A stretch of 64,000 bases of DNA from Branchiostoma floridae (GCF_000003815.2 NC_049993.1:12575189-12639188), one strand, 5' to 3'. Shown: positions 1-11,750, counted from the first letter of the stretch. Numbers and translations are program-made. The notes: generated by a model not told the origin, from the letters alone.

Positions 1-240
1 AAATATATACTTACCTGAACCAATTTTCACTTGCCCAAAATTAAAATGTCATTTATATGCATTTTCACTTCCAGCAATGGAATTCTTATTATTGTCTCTA
101 TTTTTCTATGTGACCAATGCTTGATGTCATGTCAAGTGTATCAAGATCTCACTCAATGGAAAAATCTTACTTGGGGTAGGTCATGTACTTGCCCAATCAG
201 CACTTTCACTTGTCCTGGACAATAGGGCTAGTGGACTTGG
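1..240. repeat. Dispersed repeat with recurrent ACTTGCCC/ACTTGTCC motif, copy 1
   Basis: This stretch aligns by eye with 40871-41142: both carry, in the same order, a 'TTTTCACTTCCA...AATG(G/A)AATTCTT' block, a 'CAATGCTTGATG' block, 'CTCACTCA', and an end block where ACTT(G/T)(T/C)CC..GGAC is followed by a short AG(G/A)(G/C)CTAGTGGAC string. No protein is encoded. The element starts at or before base 1, so its left end is not seen. It resembles the 26136-26396 element in its closing block (ATAGGGCTA-T-GGACT type). It lies downstream of the visible exons of the minus-strand transporter, so within that gene's next intron or flank. Confidence 0.7.
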
Positions 241-473
241 CCAACCCTGAATAGCATTACATCAGAACAACCAACCTTGTTTCCTTGTAGAAGATGGTGA
301 TTTTTCCTTTTCAACAAAGTCATTTTAGACAAAAGACCAAAAAAATCTATCGTTTTACATGTTTAGACTAGAATAGATTGCAGTTTTCACACCCGACACG
401 GTAAACATAACAGTACATACAGTGTGTCTTCAGAACGGATTACGCGGGTGAATTTAGAAAAAAAAGAGCTCAC

Positions 474-2274
474 CTCATAGCAGAATATCGGTAGGCCAGG
501 TAGCCGCCGACGAAGCCAGAAGGCAGCAAACCAGCATAGACTGAACTCAGGATCACCCCGACCTGGAACTGACTGTACTGTACCAGGGGCTGCAAACATA
601 TAAAAGGCGCAAAAAGTCAGGGAGGTAATGGTCTTTTTGTTTTTGAATTTACATGCAGTTCAGTTTTTATATTTCAGCCATACCATAGGTATGGTGAAAT
701 ATATTTTATTCGTAATGTTTCTTTCTTTCTTCTTTCTTTCTCCTGCCAAATCTTCAAATCGAATCAACTCCGCCGTTTTTAAACCGATTGACTTGAAATT
801 TGGCACAAAGATAGAGTAAGCCAATACCCTCAGGTGTTTTTGTTTTTTTTCATTTTTTTCATATCTGCCTTTAAAATGATTTTATTGAGGTTTTTGTCAA
901 TTTTTATGTACATTTTGGGCTCCTGTACCCTGGTATTACAGCCGAATGACATGAAATTTGGTACAGAGGTGCCCTGATCATATGCCCACGCAGATTTGAT
1001 AACAGTTTTGGCATACGGTACAACAAAATGCTTAATTTTGAGATTTTGGGCCATTTTTTGACCAAAAAAAAGCACATTTTTGCCTCCTGTACCCTCGTTT
1101 TACAACCGAATGACTTGAAATTTGGTATAAAAGTGCCCTTCAATTTTGTGCGCATGAATTCAATAACAGTTTTTCCATACAGTACAACATAATGCTTAAT
1201 ATTGCAATTTTATGGCCATTTTTAGACAAAAATTGGACATTTTTGGCTCCTGTTCCCTCGTTTAACAACCAAATGACCCGAAATTTGGTAAAGGGGTGCT
1301 CTAGATATTTATCCAAATGACCCATGTATAATTTTTGGCATGGAACACTTTAAAATGATATATTGGGGGATTTTTTGGGTCATTTTCCAATGGCCAAAGG
1401 GGTCAACGACCTCAAGGCCTATTGTTGCATGAGGGAGATGGCTGAAATATGCTGTATTTGCTCTCAAGCAAATGTTGGCCTTTCTAGTTGTTTCATTTTA
1501 TTCATCTAAGTTAGACTTGCACATCACCTATAAATGGCTTTCTGGAGGGAGAAACTCTGCATTGAATAAAAAATACAGACTATTAGTCGAGAGTACCTAC
1601 CCAAAATGTAAACGGCTGCATGCATAAACGTGTATTTGGTGATTTTGGTGCATTGATGAACATAATTGAATAAATGACATTGGGACATTTTCTGAAGTTT
1701 CGTTACGAACGCGCACATGCAAAACATCTGTATTGGAAAGAAAACACTGATGAAAGAGACCTGAAATAAATTTGGAAAATTATGTTTTTTAATCAGCAAT
1801 TAGAGCTGAACCGACAATTCCAAGACGATACGCAAGGGGGCGTTATACAGTATTCTGACATGAAGCAAGTTGCCGTGCCAGTACCTACGCCTGTTCCTAT
1901 GGCCAAGGACGATTGTGAACAACTAAATATCATGATCATGAAGATGAATGAAAATGGTCATAAAACATTTCATGAAATGTCAAAGTGAGAATGACATGTA
2001 TTCGCAGAATTTTTTTTTTACAAAAGTAGCTGTTAAAATACTTCTTTTTCACACCAGTCTTGGCGTCGAGACAGTATACAAAAAGGCTAGGGCTAGGCAT
2101 GACCTTAGACAGATTGGTGCTTGTGATGTTATCTGTAGGCATCTGCAGCTCCACCAGGACCACGGACACGCTGGTCCTCCCTGCGTACAGGATCACAATC
2201 CCGGAGAAGAGGAGAACACACAGCAGCTTGTTGGACGTAGTTATGGCCTCCGGCGAATTGTCGGAATTCGACAT
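474..2274 (-). CDS. SLC17-like major facilitator transporter, first two exons (partial)
   Basis: Two exons on the minus strand. Exon 1 starts at the ATG whose first base is 2274 and runs to about 2104; its donor is uncertain (AAG/GTCATG after 2104, or a GT further down). It encodes a short hydrophilic N-terminus and then a membrane helix, LCVLLFSGIVILYAG, followed by RTSVSVVLVEL. That is the layout of TM1 in SLC17 (sialin, vesicular glutamate and phosphate transporter) proteins, where an Arg follows the helix. A loop with two N-glycosylation sequons (NIT, NLS) comes next, as expected for the first lumenal loop. Exon 2 (474-589; acceptor TGTTTGCAG, donor GAG/GTGAGC) encodes FQVGVILSSVYAGLLPSGF and a GGYLA motif, matching the TM2 'QGVILSSFFWGY...GGYLA' signature of SLC17. 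The rest of the gene lies left of the window. The substrate cannot be inferred from 12-membrane-segment proteins of which only two segments are visible. Confidence 0.72.
669..1488 (+). mobile_element. Non-autonomous Helentron/Helitron-like element, copy 1
   Basis: The 5' end, ATATTTCAGCCATACC from 669, is the reverse complement of a subterminal 3' block, ATGGCTGAAATAT, at 1438-1450 (13 bp exact). That block is followed by a perfect 7-bp stem-loop (ATTTGCT-CTCA-AGCAAAT, 1456-1473) and an end CTAGT (1484-1488) followed by T. Asymmetric inverted termini plus a 3' hairpin are the structural marks of Helentrons; the CTAGT end also fits the Helitron CTRRT rule. The interior holds four degenerate direct repeats of about 160 bp, marked by TGAAATTTGG at 795, 953, 1117 and (as CGAAATTTGG) 1280. 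No Rep/helicase is encoded. It sits in intron 1 of the minus-strand transporter. A second copy's ends are at 42924 and 45298. Confidence 0.7.
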
Positions 2275-2446
2275 ACTTCACTGCTACGTCGTAGGGAAAA
2301 TAAATGGCATCAGGCATCAATTGGTGTTTTTATCCGGTGGTTACAGCAAAGGACCAGGCGTTATGACACCATATGCACCTCGGGCGGGCCAGTAACCCTT
2401 AATTGAAGACGCGATGTCGAATCACAGATTAGGTACATAAGGCATG

Positions 2447-5010
2447 ATGTCCCCAGATAATGGGTCGCTGCGGCTCAGAAGTTAATTCTGTTGTGTTACT
2501 AGATACAGACACTGCATTTTATGAAGGGCAGGCATGGCTAAGGGCTATACTGAGAACTGGCTTTTGTATGACCTGGACATGTTGGCATGATGCACAGTGG
2601 ACGATAATAGGTAGTGCACCTAGTAGCGTTACGCTAGGAAGAACCCCTGTCGAAATGTATGTTTCAGTACAAAAGTGTTTTACAGCCTGTTGTCACTTAC
2701 ATCTGAAAAATCATTACTGAACAGACGCCAAGAATTGAATAGAAAAAGAAACTGTGTCGTTTTTAAGGGAACTGACAGATAAAAAAACTCTTTTAAACTC
2801 ACCTTCTATGCACACCTGGCCGCAAACACATTTTTAATGTAACGCTAGGTCTCTTAACGTTACATTGAACATCTGATTAGTAGATTATGTCAACTCCCAA
2901 CCAAACTCACCTCACATCGCCCCTCACCTCACCTCACCTCACCTCACCTCACCAGTTTTTAACTCACCTTTTATGTGCAGCCGGTTGCAAACGCATTTTC
3001 ATTGCAATGTTAAACCTAGATTCTGATCTAGCAGATATTGCCGACCATCAACCAAACTCACCTAATACGTCGCCTTACAAAGTACAGACAGGAGATAAAG
3101 GCGTTCTTTCCAAGCGAGGCCAGGCCCCACTTTTTACACCTCGGTGGAGTGAGGGAGGTCGCGTAAAGTGCATTAATTTCCCAAGGTCACAACATCGGGG
3201 ACACGGCGAAAATTAAACTCGGGACCGCTAAACTACGAGTCCAGCACTCAACCAGTTGAGATATTATTATCGAAATGGCAACTGTTGTCTCTTACAGTCT
3301 TACTGGAGATGAACATATGAAACATCAAGCCTGGGAAAGAATGGACTGGATGTTAAGTCAAGGCTTCAAAATCCTGTCTTGGTGGGATTCTATGTGAAAT
3401 CTGATGGCCAACTGCCAATTTAGAGTGTACAGGACCAATCCAAGGGCGGGGGGGGGGTCGTTCAAGCGAGCCGTATGGAATTTGCCAGAGTTGCTATTGA
3501 TGGCAGTTCACAGAACGAGTTAGCATATGGAGGTAAGTTTTCTCGGTTTAGGGTTTTGATTCTTGAGTTACTGACGCCTTCTTTTTTTTCCACTTAAATG
3601 ATTAAGTTCATTACAGGCATATACACTGTACTGGAATGGTTTCGTCCCCCGAACACGCACCCCTTGCTGTCCACAGATCAGCGATGGTGCAAACGCCTTT
3701 AATTTTTATCAGGAGTCACAAACTACCACGATCACATGCAGGCAGGTAAGTAAACAAAGTGTTTTGTTGTCAAATTCCCCATTTAGTTTGTTTTTCTTGA
3801 TATATAGTAAAATGTAGAAATAGTCCAGAGTCCAGACACAGGACACGAAAACATATCAAAACAAGATGTTGTCAGAAAGCCAGACGGAAATAGCCTCCTA
3901 GTTGGCTTTAAAAACTGCAAAGTTCGATGAGTTTTTAAACCATTGCACACAAAAAATGATAGTATATTTATTATTTGTTGCACCACTTGGTTTAGCATAA
4001 CAATTTCCTACATTCAATTTCGCCAACGCCATTGCAAAATGAGACAGAGAAAACTTAATGTTAGTCCAAGAATGGGAGGGGTAAACTGTTTGAAATCAGA
4101 CCTTCCTGAAGCTAGTATGAAAAATCATTACTGATCACGTAAAGAAAGAAATTGTGTCATTTTTAACGGGAAAGTACAGATAAAAACAGCTTGAAACTCA
4201 CCTTCTACTTGCATCTAGTCGTAAACACATCTACATTCAGTAATGCCGGCTACCAACCAAACTCACCTCTCGCCTCAAACGTCACCTTACCTGTTCATAG
4301 GCCGCACGGGCAACCAAACAATGCCCGAGTGTAATTATGATCATATCTAAACACTGGCCCTCCAGCTCAACGTTGACCCAGTCTGTGACTCAGTCTGCTT
4401 GGATAAATACCTTATTCCGTGTATAATATAACCCTTGCAACTCGGATCATTTCTTAACACTACAAAAGAGACCTCGTCTGAGAGAAACACGCAAACAAAA
4501 CAAGAAAAGTACATCATGCATGATGTCCCCATGTAATCGGTCGCTACGGCTTCAGAAGTTAATTCTGTTGTGTTGGTGGATACGAACTCACTGCATTCTT
4601 GTACTGGAAGGACAGGTATGGCTACGGGCCAGGCCGTTCTTGATGATTAACTCAGGAGAACTGGCTTTTGTATGATACACCTCGATATGTTGACATGATC
4701 CACAATGGATGGTATGTAGCGTTTCACTAGGAAGAACCCCTGTCGAAACGTATGTTTCAGTACAAAGGAAGTTTACAGCCCTCTGTCAATATTTTTACCG
4801 AACAGACGCATAGAATTGAGAATAAAAGGAGAAGAAATTTTGTCGTTTTTAACGGGAAAGGACAGGTGAAAAATAGCTTTTAACATTAACCGATTTATGT
4901 CGACTCCCAACCAAACTCTCCTCACTTCACACCTAACCTCACCTCATCAGTTTTAAACTCACCTTCTATGTGGAGCCGGTCGCAAACACATGAAAACACA
5001 GGACACTAGT
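2447..5010. repeat. Degenerate local duplication block
   Basis: Sequence at 2447-2870 recurs at 4500-4990: both contain CATGATGTCCCCA, GGTCGCT(G/A)CGGCT, AGAAGTTAATTCTGTTGTGTT, AACTGGCTTTTGTATGA, GGAAGAACCCCTGTCGAAA and GTATGTTTCAGTACAAA in the same order. A third partial copy at 4110-4330 shares AAAAATCATTACTGA and the stretch around AACTCACCTTCTA. A short CCTCA/CTCAC microsatellite is at 2910-2955. Open frames here (for example 2460-2720) change frame and stop between copies, so I do not call a gene. An ancestral element or exon cannot be identified. Confidence 0.6.
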
Positions 5011-5560
5011 CTATGTTCGGATCTTACTGTGGCCAATCGTACCCCCAGGCATAAGAATAGCGTAGTCCGTCAAGGACATTCTACAATTTGTCTTCGTCAA
5101 GAAGGTTTATTTTCATGGAGTCAGTTATATGGTATATAGGTCATTGTGTGGGTCTGTATGTATGTCAGATGTAGATCAATTGATCAAGAGCATAACTCAA
5201 GAACCTGAGGGTGGATTTTCATGATATTTGGCTTTTGAGTAGCAGTTGTGGAAACAAAGGACCAGTTTAAAAATGAATTGCCTAACAATTTCCGTCGGTA
5301 CTGCAACGAGCTGTGAATTTTTGTGTGCGTTTGTAATTTCAAATCTTTCAAATCTTTTTGTGGGCATAGAGAGCCTGGAAGGTACCGGTAGCCACTGGCT
5401 CAATACTTTCGCTGGCTATAACCACGGTGAGGTATGCCATAATGCACTTTTGCTGGCCATTTATTTGGAACGTATACGTAAAGCTATTTAATCAAAGACT
5501 TAATCATCATCATCATCAGACTTAATGATACAGCAATACTATTTGAAAACAGACAAAACC

Positions 5561-8500
5561 ATGGCAGGCACCCAGATAGGTACCGGTGTAGCACTACAGT
5601 ACCCAAGTTGGACCAGCCACCATCGCTGTCGGGGACGCAAATTCCTCAGCCGGGATTTGTGGGAACAGTTGAAGGTATGAAATCAGCAACCCATTTTAAA
5701 TTGTAGGTAGAGAAAATTGTAAAATGGCTTCTACTGCACCTTTTATTTCAACTACTGTAGTTGTCTTAGTTTTACTGACCGACAGTAAGTAGCATATATT
5801 TACAACAAAAGTTCAACTTAAGTTAATTCGTTGCGACGTTAAGGTGAAACCCATCAACATGACATGTCACTGTAATAACACAACGGATCCGTTACATGCT
5901 ACACGTTTCGTTTTAGTATTACACTTTTAAACTCATATAACTTACAGAGAGGTGCACAAAATAAAACTGATGTGGTGGACTGGTATTTCTTATACCAAGT
6001 CGACAACTATGGTCATGACTACCGCGTGCACATTAGTATTGCTACTGTCGAAATAGTTTAACCTCTACAACAAGTACTGTGTTGGCTATATCACTAGTGT
6101 CACTTCTTTAAGTACAAGTTTAAGGCTGCCACAAGATACAATTTCTCGTCATTTCTCACCATCTCCGGACATAAAAACTTTTTTTCTTCTTTTTTTTTTC
6201 AAAATCAGGCGAAAATTTATAAGCGCCTTAATGTTATCTATAAAGTTAACCTGATGTAGCCGATGTTACTATTGAAGAACATAATTATCAATCATGAATA
6301 TTTGTTTTCTTTCTCAGGACAAGAAGACGTCATTGACTGGTTTTACCATCAACGATGTGGTGCGGAGTGGACTTCTAGTTCCCAGTAGTGACAATGGAGT
6401 CTATGCAGGAGACGAGGAGTGTTATCGTCTGTACCGTGACGTATACGACCCAATCATTAAGTAAGGCGGCAGCGTGTTCGGCCCGTGACCGAGAGGTCGC
6501 GGGTTCGAATCTGGCTGCCGTGCCACCGATCTTGTGCCCTTGGGAAAGGCACTTAACACGAATTTCCTCATTTTACCCAGGTGAAAATGAGTACCTAGCT
6601 TCGGCTAGGGCCTTCCCTCGGATAGGACGTTAAATGGAGGTCCCGTGTCTGGGGAGAGCCATACCCCAGGCACGTTAAAGAACCCGAAACACGTGCGATG
6701 GTGCGGTGTGAGTGGTTCAAACCTAAAGTCCCTTGGCCGCACCTGGGGCAATTACTATCGTATTGAGGTCACCTGAGTGGCGCTGAATGGCAGCTTGCTC
6801 CAGACCCTTGCGATTTAGCCCCGCCTATTGTAAGCTCCTCGCAATTCAGCCCCTGGATGCAAAGAGTGAGTAGTCGGCCCACCCAATAACCAATAACCAA
6901 TTGATTTGATGATATGGATGACATCCACGCGCGCATCAATTTTCGTCCGTTTCCAGATGTAAAAAAAAGGTTTTCCGCCATGCTTTGAATCGTGAAAAAC
7001 AGCTGTAATAGGAGCAAATGCACGTCATAGATTTAAAGAAAATATATACATGGAAACATACACTAATGTCAACGCCAAGTCCAGTGTCAAAGAAGAAGAC
7101 TGTGAAAGCAAAAACGAAGAATCTATTGTTCGGTATTCAGTACTCTGTGTTCGTCATTTGTTCAGCCTTCCAGACCACTTAGATTTCATAATAAATGCAA
7201 CTATTTTTTCATTAATTTCTTATTCACACGCTCGCGTCAGTTTTTGGATTTCCGTAGGATGCTATCCTTGTAATCAAATCAACATGGCCTAACCCGATTG
7301 AAAATGTTATATATAGTGAGTTCAATGTGTATTTGGGCACTTAATACGAACGTTCTGTCACGTCAATGAACTTAACCACGTTGTTGAGGGTTGACAGCTT
7401 ACTGTGAAATAATAATTTGTTCCAGCCCTCCCACATTTTCTCTTATTAATCTTTCCCACCACCCCAGAGAGTGGCATGGCGTCAGTGAGATACCTGTTCA
7501 CGTCTCCAACCTGGACCCTCGCTGTTTAACGTCTGTGATAAAGAACAAAGCGCCGATCCTGTCAACTAGATGTAGGGTGGTCAGGAACCTGGCTGGATAC
7601 GGTATGGTCAAAGTACTGTCTATCTATCACATACTTTTAGTTTTAAAAAAATCAGTCGAAAACTATGCTAAGTGTGAACTACCTTAGTGTTAATGGTTGT
7701 CATAATGATATCACATTATTTCCCCAGTACATTTAGACCAGAATTATACTCTTACTAGTGAATCAAATGTATCACACTAATTCTCGAGTAAAACATTTTA
7801 AATGGTCTAATTTTGTTTCTACTTGGGAAAAAATGTGATAGCATTCCTCTACTACATTCATTAGCTAGTATTCATTAGCTAAGACACTTATTGAAACAGT
7901 TCAAAAACGAGTTATCACAACTTTTCCAACTATGACGTTTTCTGTCCTAGAATACTATTCAAGGCTTAATAAATATGATAAATATAATAATCATGGTCAC
8001 AGCTTAAAACAAATCACAAGTCACTACAGTCCTACTTTATGCCCAATCAATCGCAATCACTTCCCCAATCATTTAAAATAGACGTTCTTCCATACGCCGG
8101 TTTGTAATGTTGTTCTGAACATTGGATTTTCTTACAATCCCAACATTAATCCTTCTGATGTCAATATGATGATAGTCTCTTGTTCTTTCATGCCAAACCT
8201 TGTATATGTCTTGTAACAAAGGCCTGTTGTATCATTTGTACATGATGATATATTGACAAGACATAAATCCTTTCACCAGGATTCCCTGCCGGAATTTCCC
8301 GGGAAAACCGTCTGGAAGTAGAGGAAATTTTGGTGACTGCACTTCAAAATCTTGAGGGAGATCTCAACGGACAATATCACCCGTACGATACATTGACCAT
8401 CGCGGACAAACAAGATATGATGACGAGCGGATATCTCTTTTCGGTACTTGACACATTTATGACTCATCTATCGACTTGAAATGGATATTCTAGGATAATG

Positions 8501-9983
8501 TCAATGTACTTGAAGCCTTTGCTTTAAAAATTAGAATAGTTTGGGGGTTGCTGTCCTCTAGCTCTTGAATCTATCCCTGCTAAACTCGTTAAGATGGAAG
8601 GGGAAACTTTCTTCATCGTTGTCAAGTGAACTTACACAGTCATTAAGCACAAAATATAGCTCTTACGTGATGTTATGCACATTGTTTGGGGCAAATTGCT
8701 GCTTCTGTTTATGCGTTTCGGTAAAAAAAATTATTCCCATGATATTTTTTAAACACATTTTGCAACAGGAGAGTGATGAGTATCAGGTTGGTGCAGGGAT
8801 AGCTCGAGACTGGCCGGAGGGTCGTGGCATCTTTTACAACAATGACAAAACGTTTTGGGCGTGGGTAAACGAGGAAGACCATCTTAGGATTATTTCCATG
8901 CAGAAAGGTATCATATCTTCTATTTCATGGCACCTCAGTCATTACACTTTTACTTGGGATTGCTCTGGGCCTCTGAAAATAGTTACAACTTACAGACCTT
9001 TTCCATTCTAATGTAATATATTTACAGTTATTCTATCAAATCTATTACAGGAGCAAACGTCGAGCAAGTGTTCGATCGTCTTTGTCGTGGCATCAACGCC
9101 ATCAACAAGGCCCTGCTGAAGCATGCGCAGACTGAGTTCTCGTTTCACAGGAAGTATGGCTACCTGTCGAGCTGTCCTACAAACCTAGGCACGGGCATGC
9201 GCGCTAGCGTTCACATGCACATCCCCAACTCGCTCACGGAAACCCAATTCGAGAAAACGTGTTGTCAACTTGGGTTGGAAGTTAGAGGCCGACATGGAGG
9301 TATTAAAGAGCTGTGGAAAATTTTGGTGACATGGGGTTTCTAATGACACGGGGAATGCTGTGCATGCGCAGGACTGGGGCTTCTGGACTGCTGAGGTGGT
9401 TCAGGTGGCATAGGCGGACAGGTTAAGTTACTATTTGTTTGTCTTAGATATATTTTGTTGGTCTTTGCTTGTCAGATAGGTCAATAGTTGCTCGGTAAGT
9501 AATTCATTTTAGTTATTTTCGCTAGTTGCTTGCTTGTTTATTTATTTATTTGTTTCGACGCTTATGCACTGTGCTCGCTGCTGTGTGTTGTGACGGACAA
9601 GATAACTGTCGCCTGCTGTGCCCCCTAAGTCTGTTTGTTTGATTGTTTGCTTGTTTGTTTGTTTGTTTGTTTGCTTGTTGGTTGGTTGGTTGGTTGCTTG
9701 CTTGCTTGCTTGCTTTAATTTGCTGCTTGCTTGCTTGCTTTGTTGGATGGGTGACTAAATGGGTGGGTGGGTGTTTGTATTAATTCGTTGCATGTTTGCT
9801 TCTTTCTTTGGTCTATCTATTTGCTGGTGATACGTTCCTTATATACTTCCATCTTGATTTTGTTTCACCCCAGAAAAACGTGGCAGTGACGGAGGGGTTT
9901 ATGACGTGTCCAACTTTCAGCGACTGGGTCGTACTGAAGTGGAGCTTGTGCAAACACTGGTTGACGGCATCAACTCAATTTAA
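5561..9983 (+). CDS. Phosphagen (guanidino) kinase, seven exons, 350 aa
   Basis: Catalyses reversible transfer of phosphate between ATP and a guanidino compound (creatine, arginine or similar), a cytosolic energy buffer. Exons: 5561-5674, 6318-6460, 7468-7601, 8280-8443, 8769-8907, 9051-9299, 9874-9983; all junctions are GT-AG and phases agree, giving 1053 nt with stop. The start has an ACCATGG context. Residues 1-85 match the all-helical N-domain (LKDKKT..GFT, then AGDEE). The catalytic domain has STRCR (R120, R122), ARDWP..RGI (198-206), NEEDHLR (E221, R225), the active-site [10 protein letters not shown] (C273, R282) and VRG (R310). These correspond to the ATP-binding arginines, catalytic Glu and reactive Cys of the family. 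The protein ends soon after the [12 protein letters not shown] helix, shorter than creatine kinases (about 380 aa). The specificity loop is short, as in arginine kinases, so the substrate is not assigned. The family call is firm. Confidence 0.95.
6465..6896 (+). mobile_element. tRNA-derived SINE in kinase intron 2
   Basis: A tRNA-like head contains a canonical pol III B box, GGTTCGAATC, at 6502-6511; the A-box side looks truncated. A longer body follows, with CTTGTGCCCTTGGGAAAGGC (from 6533) and CACGTTAAAGAACCCG (from 6671), blocks typical of invertebrate SINE central domains. The 3' end is a short repeated tail (CAATAACCAATAACCAATTG) near 6885-6902. The element begins about four bases after the exon 2 donor (6461), so it nearly abuts the splice site. 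It is not a functional tRNA gene: it has no intact cloverleaf and lies inside a gene intron. Confidence 0.75.
7711..7838. mobile_element. TA-flanked 128-bp MITE in kinase intron 3
   Basis: Left terminus TCACATTATTTCCCCAGTA and right terminus (reverse complement) TCACATTTTTTCCCAAGTA are inverted repeats, with more matching sequence inward (ATTTAGACCA / ATTAGACCA). TA dinucleotides flank it at 7709-7710 and 7839-7840, as expected for Tc1/mariner-type target duplication. No coding potential. Confidence 0.6.
9633..9780. repeat. TTTG/TTGG/TTGC-rich microsatellite in kinase intron 6
   Basis: Runs of TTTG, then TTGG, then TTGC tetramers, and a GGGT-rich end lie in the 574-bp intron between exons 6 and 7. 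Compound simple repeat; no coding content. Confidence 0.9.
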
Positions 9984-10407
9984 GATCATGAAAGTTCATT
10001 TACGTTGGTAAACGACATCATTAATGAAGATTTAAATCAACGTCACTAATATTAAGAATTTCTTGATAACTAAAATCGCGGTGACCGTTGCAACAGTCAC
10101 GAGACTCGAACGTCTCATCCATGACGTAACAGTAGACAGGTTCATTTAAAGGTCAGCTGAAATTGAGTACGTCCTAATTTGTCCGTTTGTCACGTAAACT
10201 ATTACGTCTTCCTTTGTAATCCATTTAATACTGTGTATCTACAACGAGGGTTTAATATTTAGTATCAATTTTCAAATATATTGTAACAAACGATATTTTC
10301 ATATGGAAAGAGAATTCATCTCAGGAGAAATGTGGCTAAGTTACTAATTAAGGTCATTGTTTGAAAACAAAGTTTGGTGAATCATACTGTATCAATGCAA
10401 AAAAATG

Positions 10408-10413
10408 AATAAA
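10408..10413 (+). terminator. Candidate poly(A) signal of the phosphagen kinase gene
   Basis: AATAAA lies about 425 bp after the kinase stop codon (9981-9983). It is the first canonical hexamer I see downstream, which suggests a 3'UTR of roughly 440 nt. Confidence 0.5.
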
Positions 10414-10852
10414 GCTGAAAATGAACCCAACAAGCATTCCAGTCAGTGTATATCTTTATTACTTACTGTGTCATATATAGTCGGTTCAAAGTGAAAAAAC
10501 TCTCACTGTGTCGGCATCACGGTGATATGATAAATTTATTGCGTCAGCCTTTTACTGCGTTTTTTTTAAAATACTGTAAATCAACAAACTATTCCCCAAT
10601 GATTACCAACAACACAACAAATATGTCAGATATCGTTAACGTTACATGTCGAAGTACTAACGTTACATCTAGTTACTATCAGTTCTCCTGTGTAAACTTT
10701 ATGATATTGCAAAAAACAAAATAACGTTGAATCAAAAATATGAAGACAGAAACTGGTGCCGAAGCTGGGTTCAGTAATGCTACCCACTGGTACCGCCAGG
10801 AATAACCTCGATAAGCTGACAAAAAGCGACATTTTTCTAATGATAAAAAATG

Positions 10853-10953
10853 AGGTCAAAGGGCAATCGACCTATGACCTGTGTGTCCGAGAAGTAACTT
10901 CGGGTCAGTCTGACCTTATTTTGCCCATTTTATTTCTATTTCCAAAGAACAAT
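10853..10953 (+). promoter_or_regulatory. Putative promoter-proximal 5'UTR exon of Kelch gene 1
   Basis: The block AGGTCAAA (10854), TCGACCTATGACC (10867), then TTTTATTTCTATTTCC and a strong donor GTAAGTA at 10954, is repeated upstream of Kelch gene 2 (14842-14927) in the same order and with the same donor. Each lies 0.8-1.0 kb upstream of a TAG/ACAATGGAC acceptor-start junction. I read this as a noncoding first exon copied together with the gene. The 5' end of the exon is not fixed. AGGTCA and TGACC half-sites could bind nuclear receptors. Confidence 0.55.
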
Positions 10954-11750
10954 GTAAGTATATTTATGCTGTTAGATACTAGTTAATGTACGATACACAC
11001 AGCTCTCTGAAATGTGATCACGTCAAGGGATTCCGAATAACTATGATAGAGAGTATGATAAAGTTAGAGAGGGGGGAGGGGGGTCACGTTACAGAAGTTC
11101 CTGTTGTTACCTTGGCCAAGCTTGGCAGTTTTTCGAAGTAACGAATATGCATTGAGTCAGCAATATGTAATGCTGTGAGTTATGAAAACTGTAACGTTGT
11201 GTCTAGAAATTTGCTATTACAATATGAGAGTGTATATGATAACATGTTATGTTATTTTGTAAGCAGTAACGTATAGAGAGGTCAAAATTTGTGTTCTTTG
11301 CCAAATGATAATTGTAGGTTGTAAAATAAGATTAAACAGGAATCTTTATGTTACTGGTTAGAAGTGAACCCTTCAGTAAAAACGGGGCTTTAGGGATGAG
11401 GGTTGATACCAGTAAGGTATTTAACATATTGCACTATTAACAAAATAAAGTTCAAGGGGCATTGGTGTTAATTGTGGACTTGCGGCAAAAATAGCAAGGT
11501 AATGACAACTTGCTGCTATAAAGGTGGGAATCTTTAATTTATTTTGTAGATGCAAGGGACTCGCAGGGCTAAACTTGACCAGGTGCATGGTCCAGGAGCT
11601 AGCAGGGCATACATGATTTTAGATGTGTATGCTGCTCCCCTAACTGACAGAACACTGGGTTATATCTGATATCATAGCCTTTCTGCCACTTGTTTAAATT
11701 CCAAAATGCAATTGTTTAAAGTTAACAATTTTCCTTCTATCGGTTAGACA

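Noticed and set aside
2887-3216. Frame encoding Thr-Ser-Pro-His repeats
   Set aside because: It is a translated CTCAC microsatellite.
6465-6540. Functional tRNA gene
   Set aside because: Only the B box is intact; a long SINE body and tail follow.
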